The notes: a model not told the origin generated them from the letters alone. Numbered from the stretch's first letter, positions 31,014 to 40,632 are shown. The stretch is DNA of 64,000 bases from Pedobacter aquae (GCF_008195825.1 NZ_CP043329.1:2976001-3040000), one strand, 5' to 3'. Program-made: numbers and translations.

Positions 31014-32399
31014 CTACTCTTCTATCAATTTATCATCCAATAGTTTAGAAGTTTTAGCTCCTAATTTCCTAAGCTGTTCTGCCCGGGTAACCAAATTGCC
31101 ATTACCAGTACTTAACTTCCCTAAAGCATCTTGATAAGCCTTTTGAGATTTATCTAAGCTATCGCCAATTTTCTGAATATCGCTTACAAAACCTACAAAC
31201 TTATCGTACAAAGCGCCTGCTTTTGTAGCTATATCAATGGCGTTTTTGGTTTGTTGTTCTTGTTTCCAGATAGAAGCTACCGTTTTTAAAGTAGCCAATA
31301 GGGTTGATGGTGTTACAATAACTACTTTCTTATTCCACGCAAAGTCAAACAACTCTTGGTCGTACTGTACGGCAATAGCAAAAGAAGACTCTATAGGGAT
31401 AAATAACAACACAAATTCTGGAGAGTTTATCTGATATAAATCTTGATAGTTTTTATTGCTTAAACCTTGGATATGGCTTTTTATAGAGTTTACATGTAGT
31501 TTGGTTAAAGCTTCACGTTCTGTCTCTTCATCGCAATTAACCAGTTTTTCATAGGCCACTAAAGAAACTTTAGCATCTATAATGATGTGTTTATTTTCTG
31601 GCAGGTTTAATAAAATATCGGGCAGATAACGGTTTCCATCTTCGGCAATAAAACCCGCTTGTTTGCTATAATTGATACCTTCTATTAAGCCCGAGCCTTC
31701 TAAAAGTTTATCTAAAACCATCTCGCCCCAGTTACCTTGCTTTTTGTTATCACCTTTTAAAGCTTTGGTAAGGTTACTGGCATCATCTTGTATCAGTTTG
31801 GTTTGTTTTATCAACTCGTCTATAGTGCCTTTTAAGGTAAAGCGTTCGTTAGCTTCTACTTTATAAGTTTGCTCTACTTTTTGCTCAAAAGCTTTTATGT
31901 TTTCTTTCAAAGGATTTAACAAAACATCCAAATTAGCTTTGTTTACATCCGTAAATTCTTTGGTTTTCTCTTTCAGGATTTGATTAGCAACATTTTCAAA
32001 TTCGGTTTTAAAGCGCTGTTGTAACTCGGCCATGTATTGTTTTTGCTCTTCTAAGCGCTGTTGTTGTGCTTTGAAAGATTCTTCTAATGTTGCAATTTTT
32101 TTACGCTCAGCATTTAAAACATCTTGAAGCTCCTTTTTATCATCTTCTAAGGTATTTATCCTCCCTAAAAGTTTAAACTCGGCATCTTGCTTTTCTTCTT
32201 TTAAGAGATTTATAACAGCAGTTTTTTCTTCTGTTAAGCTTTTCTGTTGTTGCTGACTAACCGCCAGATTAATCTTTAACTGCTCGTTTTCTGCTTTTAA
32301 TTCATTCCATAAAGCATCATTGGTGTTTGATGAAGGCTTTTTTAGAAAAAGAAAAACGGCTATAAGTAATATAATGATGGCTGTGATGATATATTCCAT
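31014..32399 (-). CDS. rmuC: DNA recombination protein RmuC family
   Basis: 461 residues: an N-terminal membrane helix (IITAIIILLIAVFLFL), a long coiled coil rich in Glu, Gln and Lys (about 30-180), then the RmuC nuclease-like domain with KKQGNWGEMVLDKLLEGSGL, DAKVSLVAYE and the TPSTLLATLKTVASIW segment. RmuC limits inversion between short repeats in E. coli; molecular activity is presumed. Transcribed divergently from the M61 peptidase gene. Confidence 0.93.
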   Translation of the reverse strand: MEYIITAIIILLIAVFLFLKKPSSNTNDALWNELKAENEQLKINLAVSQQQQKSLTEEKTAVINLLKEEKQDAEFKLLGRINTLEDDKKELQDVLNAERKKIATLEESFKAQQQRLEEQKQYMAELQQRFKTEFENVANQILKEKTKEFTDVNKANLDVLLNPLKENIKAFEQKVEQTYKVEANERFTLKGTIDELIKQTKLIQDDASNLTKALKGDNKKQGNWGEMVLDKLLEGSGLIEGINYSKQAGFIAEDGNRYLPDILLNLPENKHIIIDAKVSLVAYEKLVNCDEETEREALTKLHVNSIKSHIQGLSNKNYQDLYQINSPEFVLLFIPIESSFAIAVQYDQELFDFAWNKKVVIVTPSTLLATLKTVASIWKQEQQTKNAIDIATKAGALYDKFVGFVSDIQKIGDSLDKSQKAYQDALGKLSTGNGNLVTRAEQLRKLGAKTSKLLDDKLIEE

Positions 32400-32458
32400 G
32401 ATTTTAGAATTTTATCAAAAATAGTAAATGAAATACTGTTTGAGGGTAAGGAGTTGAA

Positions 32459-32488
32459 AGTATAAAGTACAGAGTATAAAGTATAAAG
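32459..32488. repeat. Short direct repeats AGTATAAAG
   Basis: Three near-direct copies at 32459-32467, 32473-32481 and about 32480-32488 in the promoter-side gap between rmuC and the M61 peptidase. They look like a micro-repeat common in AT-rich Bacteroidota DNA; function unknown. Confidence 0.4.
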
Positions 32489-32568
32489 ATCTTCTAACCA
32501 ATAACAATTACTTTACAAAAAGCTAAAAACTTCAATTTTTCTTTAATTTCAACCTTCTTTATATCAAT

Positions 32569-34398
32569 ATGGTGAAAAAATTATCTCTTTTAATTGCTCT
32601 TAGTTTAAATGGTTTCAGAATATGGGCACAAGAAAACCCAATTTCTTATACCCTTTCCTTAAATAATGCGGTACATCACGAAGCTCAAATTAGTTTAGTA
32701 ATACCTAACCCGCCACAAGATAGTTTTGTAGTAAAAATGGCAAGGTCTTCGCCCGGAAGATACGCCACTCACGAGTTTGGTAAAAATGTTTACGATGTTT
32801 TGGCCTATCAAGCTGATGGAAAACAGCTAAAAATCAAACAAATTGAAGGCGATGCTTTCCAAATTTCCGGACATCAAGGTAGCGTTAAAATTACCTATAC
32901 CTTATTTGGTAACCGGGTAGATGGTACTTATGTAGGCATAGATCATCGCCATGCACATTTGAATATTCCAGCTTCTTTTATGTTTGTGCCGGCATTGCAA
33001 GAAAGACCAATCGACTTAAAAATTTTACTGCCTAATAAGCAATGGCAAGTTTATACGCAATTACCTGTAGATAGTGGTATCTATAAAGCCAAAAATCTAC
33101 AGTATTTTATGGATAGCCCCATAGAAATATCAGCAGCTACAATGAAAAGTTTTGATGTTTTAAATAAAGATGGTAGCGCCCAAAAAATTAAAATTGTTTA
33201 CCATGGTGCTGCCGCCGATTCTACTTTGCAGGATTTAACCTCAAAAACCAAAAAAATTGTTAAAGAAGCGGAGGCTGTTTTTGGCGAGTTGCCTCAGTTT
33301 GATTTTAAAGAGTATACTTTTCTAATTGATGTTTTACCTAGTAACGCCTCAGACGGGATGGAGCACCGCAACTCAACCGTTATTCCGCAGCAAGCAGCAA
33401 ATTTAGAGAGTAGTATTTCTGATGTTCTAAGCACCATCTCACACGAGTTTTTCCACGCTTGGAATGTAGAACGTATCAGACCTAAAACTTTAGAACCTTT
33501 TAATTTCGAAAAAGCCAATATGAGTGATGAGTTATGGTTTGCAGAAGGCTTTACACAATATTATGGCGAATTATTACAGGCAAGAGCTGGCGTTACCAGC
33601 ATTGATGATTTTCTAAACAACCAAGGTTATTTCTTAAATAGCGTACTCAACTCGCCAGGAGCAAACCGTTACTCGCCCATAGAAATAAGCAGAAGAGCTG
33701 TTTTTGTAGATGCTGGCGTGGCTATAGATCCAACCAATAATCATAACATATATAGTTCTTATTATCTTTACGGCAATATCATCGCTTTAGCCTTAGATTT
33801 AAGCTTACAAAGCCAGTTTAATCTTTCTTTAGATGATTATATGAAACTGCTTTGGCAAAAGCATGGCAAAACAGAAATCCCATATACAGTTGCAGATTTA
33901 CAACAAACTTTAGCAACACTTACCAGTGATGATTTTGCTAAAACTTTCTTCGCCAACTACATCTATGGCATACAAAAACCCAATTATAGAGCTTTGTTAG
34001 CTAAAGCCGGATACGACTTAAATCGTACCAAACCATTTGCTGCTTATGTAGGGAATCTAAGATTTAACTCCGAAAATGGGAAACTTAAATTACTTTCTTC
34101 AGCATTGTTTAACACCCCTATTTATGATGCAGGTATAGCAGCAGGCGATTATATTTTAAGTGCCGATAGTACAAACTTCTCTAAGTCTGAAGACTTTGAA
34201 GCTTTTTTGGCCACCAAAAAACCTGGCGAGCAAATTACCCTCACTTATGAAAGAGATGGAAAAGTTAAAAATACTTTACTTACCTTAACTTATAATCCAA
34301 CTTTAGGCTTAAATACTTATGAAAAGCTGGGTATGGAATTAACACCAGAGATTCTTGCTTTTAGAGAGAAATGGCTCAAATCAAAATCAATAGAATAA
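32569..34398 (+). CDS. M61-family metallopeptidase with PDZ domain, secreted
   Basis: 609 residues with signal peptide (ends RIWAQ). M61 glycyl-aminopeptidase-type core: zinc motif SHEFFHAWNVERIRP (HExxH) and third ligand Glu in LWFAEGFTQYYGE. The C-terminal ~120 residues contain a PDZ domain (IYDAGIAAGDYILSADSTNF, ITLTYERDG). Expected in the periplasm for peptide degradation. It is the first of three peptidase genes in a row: M28 overlaps its stop by one base and S9B follows, suggesting a co-transcribed peptide-catabolism unit. Confidence 0.92.
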   Translation: MVKKLSLLIALSLNGFRIWAQENPISYTLSLNNAVHHEAQISLVIPNPPQDSFVVKMARSSPGRYATHEFGKNVYDVLAYQADGKQLKIKQIEGDAFQISGHQGSVKITYTLFGNRVDGTYVGIDHRHAHLNIPASFMFVPALQERPIDLKILLPNKQWQVYTQLPVDSGIYKAKNLQYFMDSPIEISAATMKSFDVLNKDGSAQKIKIVYHGAAADSTLQDLTSKTKKIVKEAEAVFGELPQFDFKEYTFLIDVLPSNASDGMEHRNSTVIPQQAANLESSISDVLSTISHEFFHAWNVERIRPKTLEPFNFEKANMSDELWFAEGFTQYYGELLQARAGVTSIDDFLNNQGYFLNSVLNSPGANRYSPIEISRRAVFVDAGVAIDPTNNHNIYSSYYLYGNIIALALDLSLQSQFNLSLDDYMKLLWQKHGKTEIPYTVADLQQTLATLTSDDFAKTFFANYIYGIQKPNYRALLAKAGYDLNRTKPFAAYVGNLRFNSENGKLKLLSSALFNTPIYDAGIAAGDYILSADSTNFSKSEDFEAFLATKKPGEQITLTYERDGKVKNTLLTLTYNPTLGLNTYEKLGMELTPEILAFREKWLKSKSIE

Positions 34399-35345
34399 TG
34401 ATAAAGAAGATAATTTATACAGTTTCTTTAGGGATGGCTTTCTCGGCTTGCCAAGCACAACCCATACCCAACGTTAAGCTTCATGTAAAAGATGTAGAGG
34501 CTCATATTAAAACGCTTTCCGCGGATGATATGCGTGGCAGAAATGCCTTGGTGAAGGAAGACATTGCTAAAGCAGCAAATTACATTGCTTATCAGTTTGA
34601 GCAGGCAGGCTTACAACCCTTTAATGGCTTAAACTACTATTTTCAGAATTTTAAGTACCAAAAACTAGATTTATATAATGTTGTAGGTGTAGTGCCCGGT
34701 AATTCTCTAAAAGATGAATATGTAATTTTTTCTGCTCATTATGATCATATCGGGCTTATTAAGCCAACGGGAAAAGATTCTATTGCCAACGGTGCAGATG
34801 ATGATGCCTCTGGTGTAGCCGCAGTTTTAGAACTGGCTAAATATTTTGCGCAAAAAAAGGATAACGAAAGAACCTTAATTTTTGTGGCTTTTACAGCAGA
34901 AGAAATTGGCGGATACGGTTCTCAATTTTTCTCCAAGCAATTAAATCCCGATAAGGTGAAGGCTATGTTTAACATAGAAATGATAGGTAAAGAATCAAAA
35001 TTTGGGAAGAAAAACGCTTTTATAACAGGTTTTAATCATTCTGATTTTGGGCAAATTTTACAGAAAAATTTAAAAGGTAGCGAGTTTACTTTTCATCCAG
35101 ACCCATATCCAGAGCAAAACTTGTTTTACCGTTCTGATAATGCCACTTTAGCGAGATTAGGTGTGCCAGCACATACCATTTCTACCGTACAAATAGATAA
35201 AGACAATTTCTACCATACCGTAGATGATGAAATTGAAACTCTGGATGCTGAAAATGTTACAGAAACCATTAAAGCTATCATCATTAGCGCAACATCAATT
35301 ATTAAAGGAGACGATACGCCAAACAGGGTATCACTAAAAAAATAA
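34398..35345 (+). CDS. M28-family metallopeptidase, lipoprotein
   Basis: 315 residues from ATG 34398, chosen because it overlaps the upstream stop (TAATG) and gives a lipoprotein-like signal MIKKIIYTVSLGMAFSAC; the frame also has an ATG at 34371 inside the M61 gene. Zinc aminopeptidase signatures: FSAHYDHIG, ADDDASGVAAV, TAEEIGGYGS, and later VPAHTIST. Removes N-terminal residues from peptides in the periplasm. Part of the M61-M28-S9B run. Confidence 0.92.
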   Translation: MIKKIIYTVSLGMAFSACQAQPIPNVKLHVKDVEAHIKTLSADDMRGRNALVKEDIAKAANYIAYQFEQAGLQPFNGLNYYFQNFKYQKLDLYNVVGVVPGNSLKDEYVIFSAHYDHIGLIKPTGKDSIANGADDDASGVAAVLELAKYFAQKKDNERTLIFVAFTAEEIGGYGSQFFSKQLNPDKVKAMFNIEMIGKESKFGKKNAFITGFNHSDFGQILQKNLKGSEFTFHPDPYPEQNLFYRSDNATLARLGVPAHTISTVQIDKDNFYHTVDDEIETLDAENVTETIKAIIISATSIIKGDDTPNRVSLKK

Positions 35346-35356
35346 AATAGGTCATC

Positions 35357-37549
35357 ATGAAAAATAACTTTCAGAAAATGAGTAAAATAGTTTTAGCTGT
35401 TTTATTATTCATCAGTTTTTTAAATGTAAAAGCACAATTTGGACCTGGCACACAGTGGTCGCAAGATGGCTTTACTTACTATGAAATTAATGATAAGGGT
35501 ATCGTAGAAATAGATATCAGAAACCCTAAAAACGAAACCACTATTTTAAGCACAGCGGCTTTAACTCCGCCCAACGGCAAACCTTTAGACGTTAAAAGGT
35601 TTAGTTTAAGTTATGATAAAAAGAAGTTATTACTGCACACCAATACCGTAAAAGTATGGCGTTATGATACCCGTGGCGATTACTGGGTTTATGATACACA
35701 AAGCAAAAAATTGCAGCAGTTGGGTAAAGACAAACCTGTATCATCTTTAATGTTTGCTAAATTCTCTCCAGATGGTACCCGTGTAGCTTATGTAAGTAAA
35801 AACAATATTTATGTGGAGGAATTGGCTAGCGGAAGAAATAAAGCCTTAACTACCGATGGGGCTAACAAACTCATTAACGGTACTTTTGATTGGGTTTATG
35901 AAGAAGAATTTGGTTGTAGAGATGGTTTTAGATGGTCGCCAAACGGGCAATCTATAGCTTACTGGCAATTAGACGCTCGTAAAACCAAAGATTATCTGAT
36001 GATTAATAATACTGATTCTTTGTATCCTTTCACCATTCCGGTAGAATATCCAGTGGTGGGCGAAGACCCTAGCCGATGCCGTATTGGTGTAGTATCATCT
36101 GGCGGCGGACCAACAAAGTGGATGGCTGTACCTGGCGATGCTGTACAGCATTATATCCCACGTATGGAATGGGCCAACAACAACAATCAGTTAATTATAC
36201 AGCAATTAAACCGCAGACAAAACATCAGTAAGGTGATGCTTTGCAATGCCATAGACGGTAAAGTAAAAACCATTTATGAAGAAAAAGAAACCGCTTGGAT
36301 AGATATTAAATCTAGATGGAATGATGACGACCCTACAGGTTGGGATTGGATAAAAGAAGGTAAAGAATACATTTGGGTGAGCGAGAAAGACGGATGGCGC
36401 CATATTTACAGTATTGGTTTAGATGGTAAAGAAAAATTAATCACCAAAGGAGATTACGATATCATCAATATCAGTTTAATTGATGAAAAAAACGGACTGA
36501 TTTACTTTACAGCCTCGCCAGACAATGCCACAGAAACTTATCTATATCGTGTTAAAATTGATGGAAGCAGTAAAGCTGTAAGGGTTAGTCCGGCAAACCA
36601 AGCTGGCACACATGATTATGATATATCGCCAAACGGAAAAGTAGCTTTACATAGCTTTTCTAGTACGGCAAACTACCCGGTTTCACAAGTGGTAACTTTG
36701 CCAGAACACAAAATTATATCAGAAAAAGAAACTCCGGCAAGGTTTAAATCTATGAAACTACCGCAGGTAGAGTTTTTTAAAGTAAAAACAGAAGATGGTA
36801 TTGAAATGGACGGCTGGATGGTAAAACCTAACAATTTTGACCCTTCAAAGAAATATCCTGTTGTATTTTATGTTTATGGCGAGCCAGCATCGCAAACCGT
36901 GGTAAACAGGTTTGGAATGGGCCTTAACCGATTATATGTAGGTAATATGGCCAATGATGGTTACATCTATATGTCTGTTGAGGGACGTGGCGCACCAGCT
37001 CCAAAAGGCAGAGAATGGCGCAAATCTATCTATAGAAATATTGGTATTTTAAACATCAGAGACCAAGCTATGGCAGCTAAAGAGATTTTAAAATGGCCTT
37101 ATGTAGATAAAGATCGTATAGCTGTTTGGGGTTGGAGTGGTGGTGGCTCTTCTACCTTAAATCTTTTATTTCAATATCCTGAGATTTACAAAACCGGAAT
37201 TTCTATTGCTGCCGTAGATAATCAGCTTAATTATGATAACATTTATCAGGAGCGTTATATGGGCTTATTGCCAGAAGATAAAGAGTTTTTTGTAAAAGGC
37301 TCGCCACTAGCACACGCTAGCAAATTACAAGGCAATTTATTATTGATACATGGCACTGGCGATGATAATGTGCATTATAACAATGCAGAACAAATGATAA
37401 ATGAATTAATCAAACACAATAAAACCTTCCAAATGATGAGCTATCCTAACAGAAGCCATAGCATATCTGAAGGCGAGGGAACTACAAAACATTTAGCAAG
37501 TACTTTTACTAAATTCTTGAAAGAGCATTGCCCTCCGGGAGGGAAATAG
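35357..37549 (+). CDS. Dipeptidyl peptidase IV-type S9B peptidase, secreted
   Basis: 730 residues with signal peptide (ends LNVKAQ). DPP IV N-terminal propeller with DWVYEEEFGCRDGFRWSP, the double-Glu signature that anchors the substrate N-terminus; the C-terminal alpha/beta hydrolase has nucleophile Ser in WGWSGGGSS, Asp in GTGDDNVHY and His in NRSHSISE. Releases X-Pro/X-Ala dipeptides. Third gene of the peptidase run, 11 bp after M28; followed by a bidirectional terminator. Confidence 0.94.
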   Translation: MKNNFQKMSKIVLAVLLFISFLNVKAQFGPGTQWSQDGFTYYEINDKGIVEIDIRNPKNETTILSTAALTPPNGKPLDVKRFSLSYDKKKLLLHTNTVKVWRYDTRGDYWVYDTQSKKLQQLGKDKPVSSLMFAKFSPDGTRVAYVSKNNIYVEELASGRNKALTTDGANKLINGTFDWVYEEEFGCRDGFRWSPNGQSIAYWQLDARKTKDYLMINNTDSLYPFTIPVEYPVVGEDPSRCRIGVVSSGGGPTKWMAVPGDAVQHYIPRMEWANNNNQLIIQQLNRRQNISKVMLCNAIDGKVKTIYEEKETAWIDIKSRWNDDDPTGWDWIKEGKEYIWVSEKDGWRHIYSIGLDGKEKLITKGDYDIINISLIDEKNGLIYFTASPDNATETYLYRVKIDGSSKAVRVSPANQAGTHDYDISPNGKVALHSFSSTANYPVSQVVTLPEHKIISEKETPARFKSMKLPQVEFFKVKTEDGIEMDGWMVKPNNFDPSKKYPVVFYVYGEPASQTVVNRFGMGLNRLYVGNMANDGYIYMSVEGRGAPAPKGREWRKSIYRNIGILNIRDQAMAAKEILKWPYVDKDRIAVWGWSGGGSSTLNLLFQYPEIYKTGISIAAVDNQLNYDNIYQERYMGLLPEDKEFFVKGSPLAHASKLQGNLLLIHGTGDDNVHYNNAEQMINELIKHNKTFQMMSYPNRSHSISEGEGTTKHLASTFTKFLKEHCPPGGK

Positions 37550-37564
37550 TAGATTTTTATCTAT

Positions 37565-37605
37565 AGAAAAAGCCCTTAAAGATGATTTTAAGGGCTTTTT
37601 TATGT
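37565..37605. terminator. Bidirectional intrinsic terminator between S9B and ssb
   Basis: Hairpin AAAAAGCCCTTAAA / TTTTAAGGGCTTTTT (37567-37601), with an A run on the left and a T run on the right. It can stop the plus-strand S9B gene and the minus-strand ssb gene, which converge here. Confidence 0.85.
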
Positions 37606-37620
37606 TTTTATGATGTAGGT

Positions 37621-38061
37621 TTAAAAAGGTAAATCGTCATCAACAGGGTCTAAACTAAAGTTAGATGCCGCTGCTGGATTATCACTTTTATCGGCCTGAG
37701 CCGTTGTTCCGTTAGTACCATTTTCAAAATCGCTTTTTCTACCAAGCATCGTGAAATTTTCTGCTACAACTTCTGTGGTGTACTTTTTATGCCCTTCTTT
37801 ATCTTCAAAAGAGCGAGTTCTTAACTTACCTTCAATATAAACCAGTTTGCCTTTTTGCAAGTATTTAGATGCAACATCGGCAAGACCACGCCACATTACA
37901 ATGTTATGCCACTCGGTTTGTTCTATTCTTTTACCGTCTTTATTATAAGTTTCTGATGTAGCCAAAGGGAAACTAGCTACGGTAACATTTCCCTCTAAAT
38001 GCCTAACTTCTGGGTCTTTCCCTAAGTGGCCAACTAAAATAACCTTGTTGATACCTGACAT
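37621..38061 (-). CDS. ssb: Single-stranded DNA-binding protein
   Basis: 146 residues, OB-fold: MSGINKVILVGHLGKDPEVR at the N-terminus, WHNIVMWRGLADVASKYLQK and KLVYIEGKLRTRSFEDKEG in the middle, an unstructured linker and the acidic tip DPVDDDLPF that recruits DNA-repair partners. The neighbour mutY lies 19 bp upstream, so they probably form one operon. Confidence 0.95.
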   Translation of the reverse strand: MSGINKVILVGHLGKDPEVRHLEGNVTVASFPLATSETYNKDGKRIEQTEWHNIVMWRGLADVASKYLQKGKLVYIEGKLRTRSFEDKEGHKKYTTEVVAENFTMLGRKSDFENGTNGTTAQADKSDNPAAASNFSLDPVDDDLPF

Positions 38062-38080
38062 AAATCTTAATTAATTTTCT

Positions 38081-39130
38081 TCAATTTAAGTATTTTTTTA
38101 AAAAAGCAAAAATTAATTTAGGTTGTGCGTATTGGTCTAAGTCGTTTAAATTCAGCCATAACCATCCGTTCTCTTGCACAATTTCTTCATTAATACTATC
38201 AATTTCAATAAATGTGCTAAAAATTCTTTGATGCGTTAAAATATGTTTAATAGGAAAAGAAACAGCTTCTATTTTAGCATCTGAAGGAAACCATAACGAG
38301 TAATTAGGATGCGATTTTAACTCTGCCAGTGTAGGTTCTTGGTTAAACTCTATCATTGGGAAATCATGTAAACCAGCCCATATATCGCTGTTATCTCTTC
38401 TTTTAAGTAGGATATCATTCTCCTTCCTCACTACAAAATAAGAAAAGAAGCGCTGCTTTATCTTTAAGGTTTTAAGCTTAACCGGCAATTCACTAATTTT
38501 TTTGTGTTGATAAGCATAGCAAGAAGTTATAAAAGGACAAATGCTACAGTTAGGATTTTTGGGTTTACATTGTAAAGCACCAAACTCAATCATGGCTTGG
38601 TTATGCTCTCCGGCCAAATATGGGTTTAATAATTCATTTGCAAGCTCCTGAAACTCTTTATTCCCTTTTGGCGTGTTGATAGGTGTTTCTACACCAAAGT
38701 GCCTAGAAATCAATCTATATACATTGCCATCTACAACTGCCCGGGCTTCGTTTGCAGAAAATGATGATATTGCAGCGGCAGTATAAGCTCCAATACCTGT
38801 TAGCTTAATCAAAGAAGTATAGTCAGACGGGAAAATACCACCATGCTCTTCCATAACTTTTATGGCAGTTTTAAGCATATTTCTCCCTCTAGAGTAATAT
38901 CCTAACCCTTGCCAAAGACGTAAAACCTCATCTTCAGAGGCTTCGGCAAAAGCTTTTACTGTTGGGAAACGTTCTGCAAACTTGAAATAATAAGGCATTC
39001 CTTGTTCTACCCGTGTTTGTTGGAGTATAATCTCAGAAAGCCAAATTAAATAAGCATCATGGGTATCCCGCCAAGGTAAGTCTCTCTTATTTGCTCTATA
39101 CCAATGCATTAAGATGTCAGAAAATTTCAT
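38081..39130 (-). CDS. mutY: A/G-specific adenine glycosylase
   Basis: 349 residues from ATG 39130 (an earlier ATG lies at 39136). Removes adenine mispaired with 8-oxoguanine. Catalytic Glu in LSEIILQQTRV, helix-hairpin-helix LTGIGAYTAAAI, catalytic Asp in AVVDGNVYRL, and the iron-sulfur cluster CKPKNPNCSICPFITSC (Cys spacing 6-2-5). The C-terminal NUDIX-like domain recognises the oxidised guanine (FSYFVVRKENDILL). Operon with ssb. Confidence 0.95.
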   Translation of the reverse strand: MKFSDILMHWYRANKRDLPWRDTHDAYLIWLSEIILQQTRVEQGMPYYFKFAERFPTVKAFAEASEDEVLRLWQGLGYYSRGRNMLKTAIKVMEEHGGIFPSDYTSLIKLTGIGAYTAAAISSFSANEARAVVDGNVYRLISRHFGVETPINTPKGNKEFQELANELLNPYLAGEHNQAMIEFGALQCKPKNPNCSICPFITSCYAYQHKKISELPVKLKTLKIKQRFFSYFVVRKENDILLKRRDNSDIWAGLHDFPMIEFNQEPTLAELKSHPNYSLWFPSDAKIEAVSFPIKHILTHQRIFSTFIEIDSINEEIVQENGWLWLNLNDLDQYAQPKLIFAFLKKYLN

Positions 39131-39244
39131 GCACAAAATTACGTTTAATGCTTTAAAAACATTAAAAAATAGCTTAGAGGTTGTATGATAGCTTGTTGAT
39201 TCAAAATTTTACGTATTTATTTTCCTTTATTCAACTAAAAGCAA

Positions 39245-39253
39245 TACTTTTGC
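39245..39253 (+). promoter_or_regulatory. Bacteroidota -7 element of the HU gene
   Basis: TACTTTTGC matches the Bacteroidota consensus TAnnTTTG and lies 52 bp before the HU start, in an AT-rich divergent gap. A -33 TTTG at the standard distance is not clear. Confidence 0.5.
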
Positions 39254-39304
39254 ATCCCCAAATATTAGGTAGAATTAATTAAATATAAAAAAGAACATAT
39301 AGAC

Positions 39305-39604
39305 ATGACAAAGGCAGAGATAATTGCTGAAATTGCAAATAAGACAGGAATTGAGAAAGTTGATGTGCAAGAAACCGTAGAGGCATTCTTTAAAGTGGTT
39401 AAGAACTCAATGGTAAGTGGAGAAAATGTTTATGTTAGAGGTTTTGGAAGTTTTGTTGTTAAAAAGAGAGCAGAAAAAACAGCTAGAAATATTTCTAAAA
39501 ATACAGCAATAATTATCCCAGAGCACTTTGTGCCAAGTTTTAAACCTGCAAAAGTATTTGTAGACAAAGTAAAATCAGGTAATAAAGCATCAGTTAAAGC
39601 TTAA
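39305..39604 (+). CDS. HU/IHF-family DNA-binding protein
   Basis: 99 residues. MTKAEIIAEIANKTGIEKVDV and VYVRGFGSFVVKKRAEKTARNISKNT are the HU signature; the arm ends with HFVPSFKPAKVF. Bends and compacts DNA as a dimer. A TPR-protein gene follows after 4 bp, suggesting one transcript. Confidence 0.95.
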   Translation: MTKAEIIAEIANKTGIEKVDVQETVEAFFKVVKNSMVSGENVYVRGFGSFVVKKRAEKTARNISKNTAIIIPEHFVPSFKPAKVFVDKVKSGNKASVKA

Positions 39605-39608
39605 AATT

Positions 39609-40463
39609 ATGAAGACTAAACAATATATTGTAATAGGTAGTGTAGTGGTGTTGATGGGTATATTGTTGAGTCTTGATATTAAAGGCTTAGTAAAACAAGA
39701 AGATGCTTCTGAGGTTCAAGAAGGTAATACCGCTACAGCAACTTCAGGTGCTGCGGTTTCTTCGGTTTCACAAGAAAGTATCAGCGCTGCCGCGAAACAA
39801 AATATTAATGTTAGTTTAGCAGCAGAGATAGAAAAACTTGAAAAAGAGTTAAAAGGCGCTTCTGATGATGAAGCTGTAGCATTACAAAAACAGTTAGCTC
39901 AGAAATGGGAAGATGTAAATCAGCCTTTACCTGCAGCTTTTGCTTATGAAGCTATTGCTACGAAACAACCAGCCTTAGAAAACTGGTTAAAAGCAGGAGA
40001 TAAATTTACTGAAGGTTATCAGAATTATAGTGATACCACTGCGATTCCGGGATTGATAGAAAAAGCGAAAAATGCCTATTCAAAAGCATTAGAGCTTAAC
40101 AAAGAAAGTTTAGAAGCTCAAACCGGTTTAGGTGTAGCTTATGTTAGTGAAGGTAAAAGTCCAATGCAAGGAATACAAATGTTGCTTGCTGTGGTACAAA
40201 AAGACCCAAAAAACTTAAGCGCAAATTTGAACCTAGGCTTGTTTTCTATGAAATCTGGTCAGTTTAACAAAGCTGTAGACCGTTTTAAAACAGTTATAGC
40301 AGTTGATCCTAAGCCGGAAGCCTACTTCTATTTAGCAACCAGTTATGAAAACTTAGGGATGAAAAAAGAAGCAATAGCCGCTTACGAAAAAAGTAAAGCG
40401 CTTGCTGCAGACCCAGGTTTAACAAACTTTGTTGATAGAAAAATAAAAGAATTAAGTAATTAG
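39609..40463 (+). CDS. Membrane-anchored TPR-repeat protein
   Basis: 284 residues. N-terminal membrane helix (IVIGSVVVLMGILLSLDI), a low-complexity Ala/Ser/Thr segment, a short coiled coil (about 75-95), then three to four TPR motifs (NAYSKALELNKESLEAQ, NLGLFSMKSGQFNKAVDRF, YFYLATSYENLGMKKEAI). A scaffold or periplasmic assembly factor; partners unknown. Between HU and the small ribosomal peptide. Confidence 0.85.
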   Translation: MKTKQYIVIGSVVVLMGILLSLDIKGLVKQEDASEVQEGNTATATSGAAVSSVSQESISAAAKQNINVSLAAEIEKLEKELKGASDDEAVALQKQLAQKWEDVNQPLPAAFAYEAIATKQPALENWLKAGDKFTEGYQNYSDTTAIPGLIEKAKNAYSKALELNKESLEAQTGLGVAYVSEGKSPMQGIQMLLAVVQKDPKNLSANLNLGLFSMKSGQFNKAVDRFKTVIAVDPKPEAYFYLATSYENLGMKKEAIAAYEKSKALAADPGLTNFVDRKIKELSN

Positions 40464-40483
40464 ATAACATAAAATTTAAGATT

Positions 40484-40573
40484 ATGCCAAGCGGTAAAAA
40501 AAGAAAAAGACATAAAATGGCTACTCATAAACGTAAAAAACGTTTAAGAAAAAACAGACACAAGAAAAAATAA
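40484..40573 (+). CDS. 29-aa basic AURKAIP1/COX24-like ribosomal peptide
   Basis: 29 residues, over half Lys or Arg (MPSGKKRKRHKMATHKRKKR, then LRKNRHKKK). I recognise it as the conserved Bacteroidota small basic peptide annotated with the AURKAIP1/COX24 domain; relatives in mitochondria (mS38) and mycobacteria (bS22) bind the small ribosomal subunit. ATG 20 bp after the TPR gene; a strong terminator follows. Function in this organism is inferred. Confidence 0.8.
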   Translation: MPSGKKRKRHKMATHKRKKRLRKNRHKKK

Positions 40574-40584
40574 TTTCTTGAACG

Positions 40585-40632
40585 CTTAACACGATGCTCT
40601 TTTCATAAACAAAAGAGCTTTGTGTTTTCTGT
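40585..40632 (+). terminator. Intrinsic terminator after the small ribosomal peptide
   Basis: Imperfect hairpin AACACgAtGCTCTTTT / AAAAGAGCtTtGTGTT (40588-40626) followed by a TTTTCTGTTTT tract. It ends the HU-TPR-peptide unit. Confidence 0.75.
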
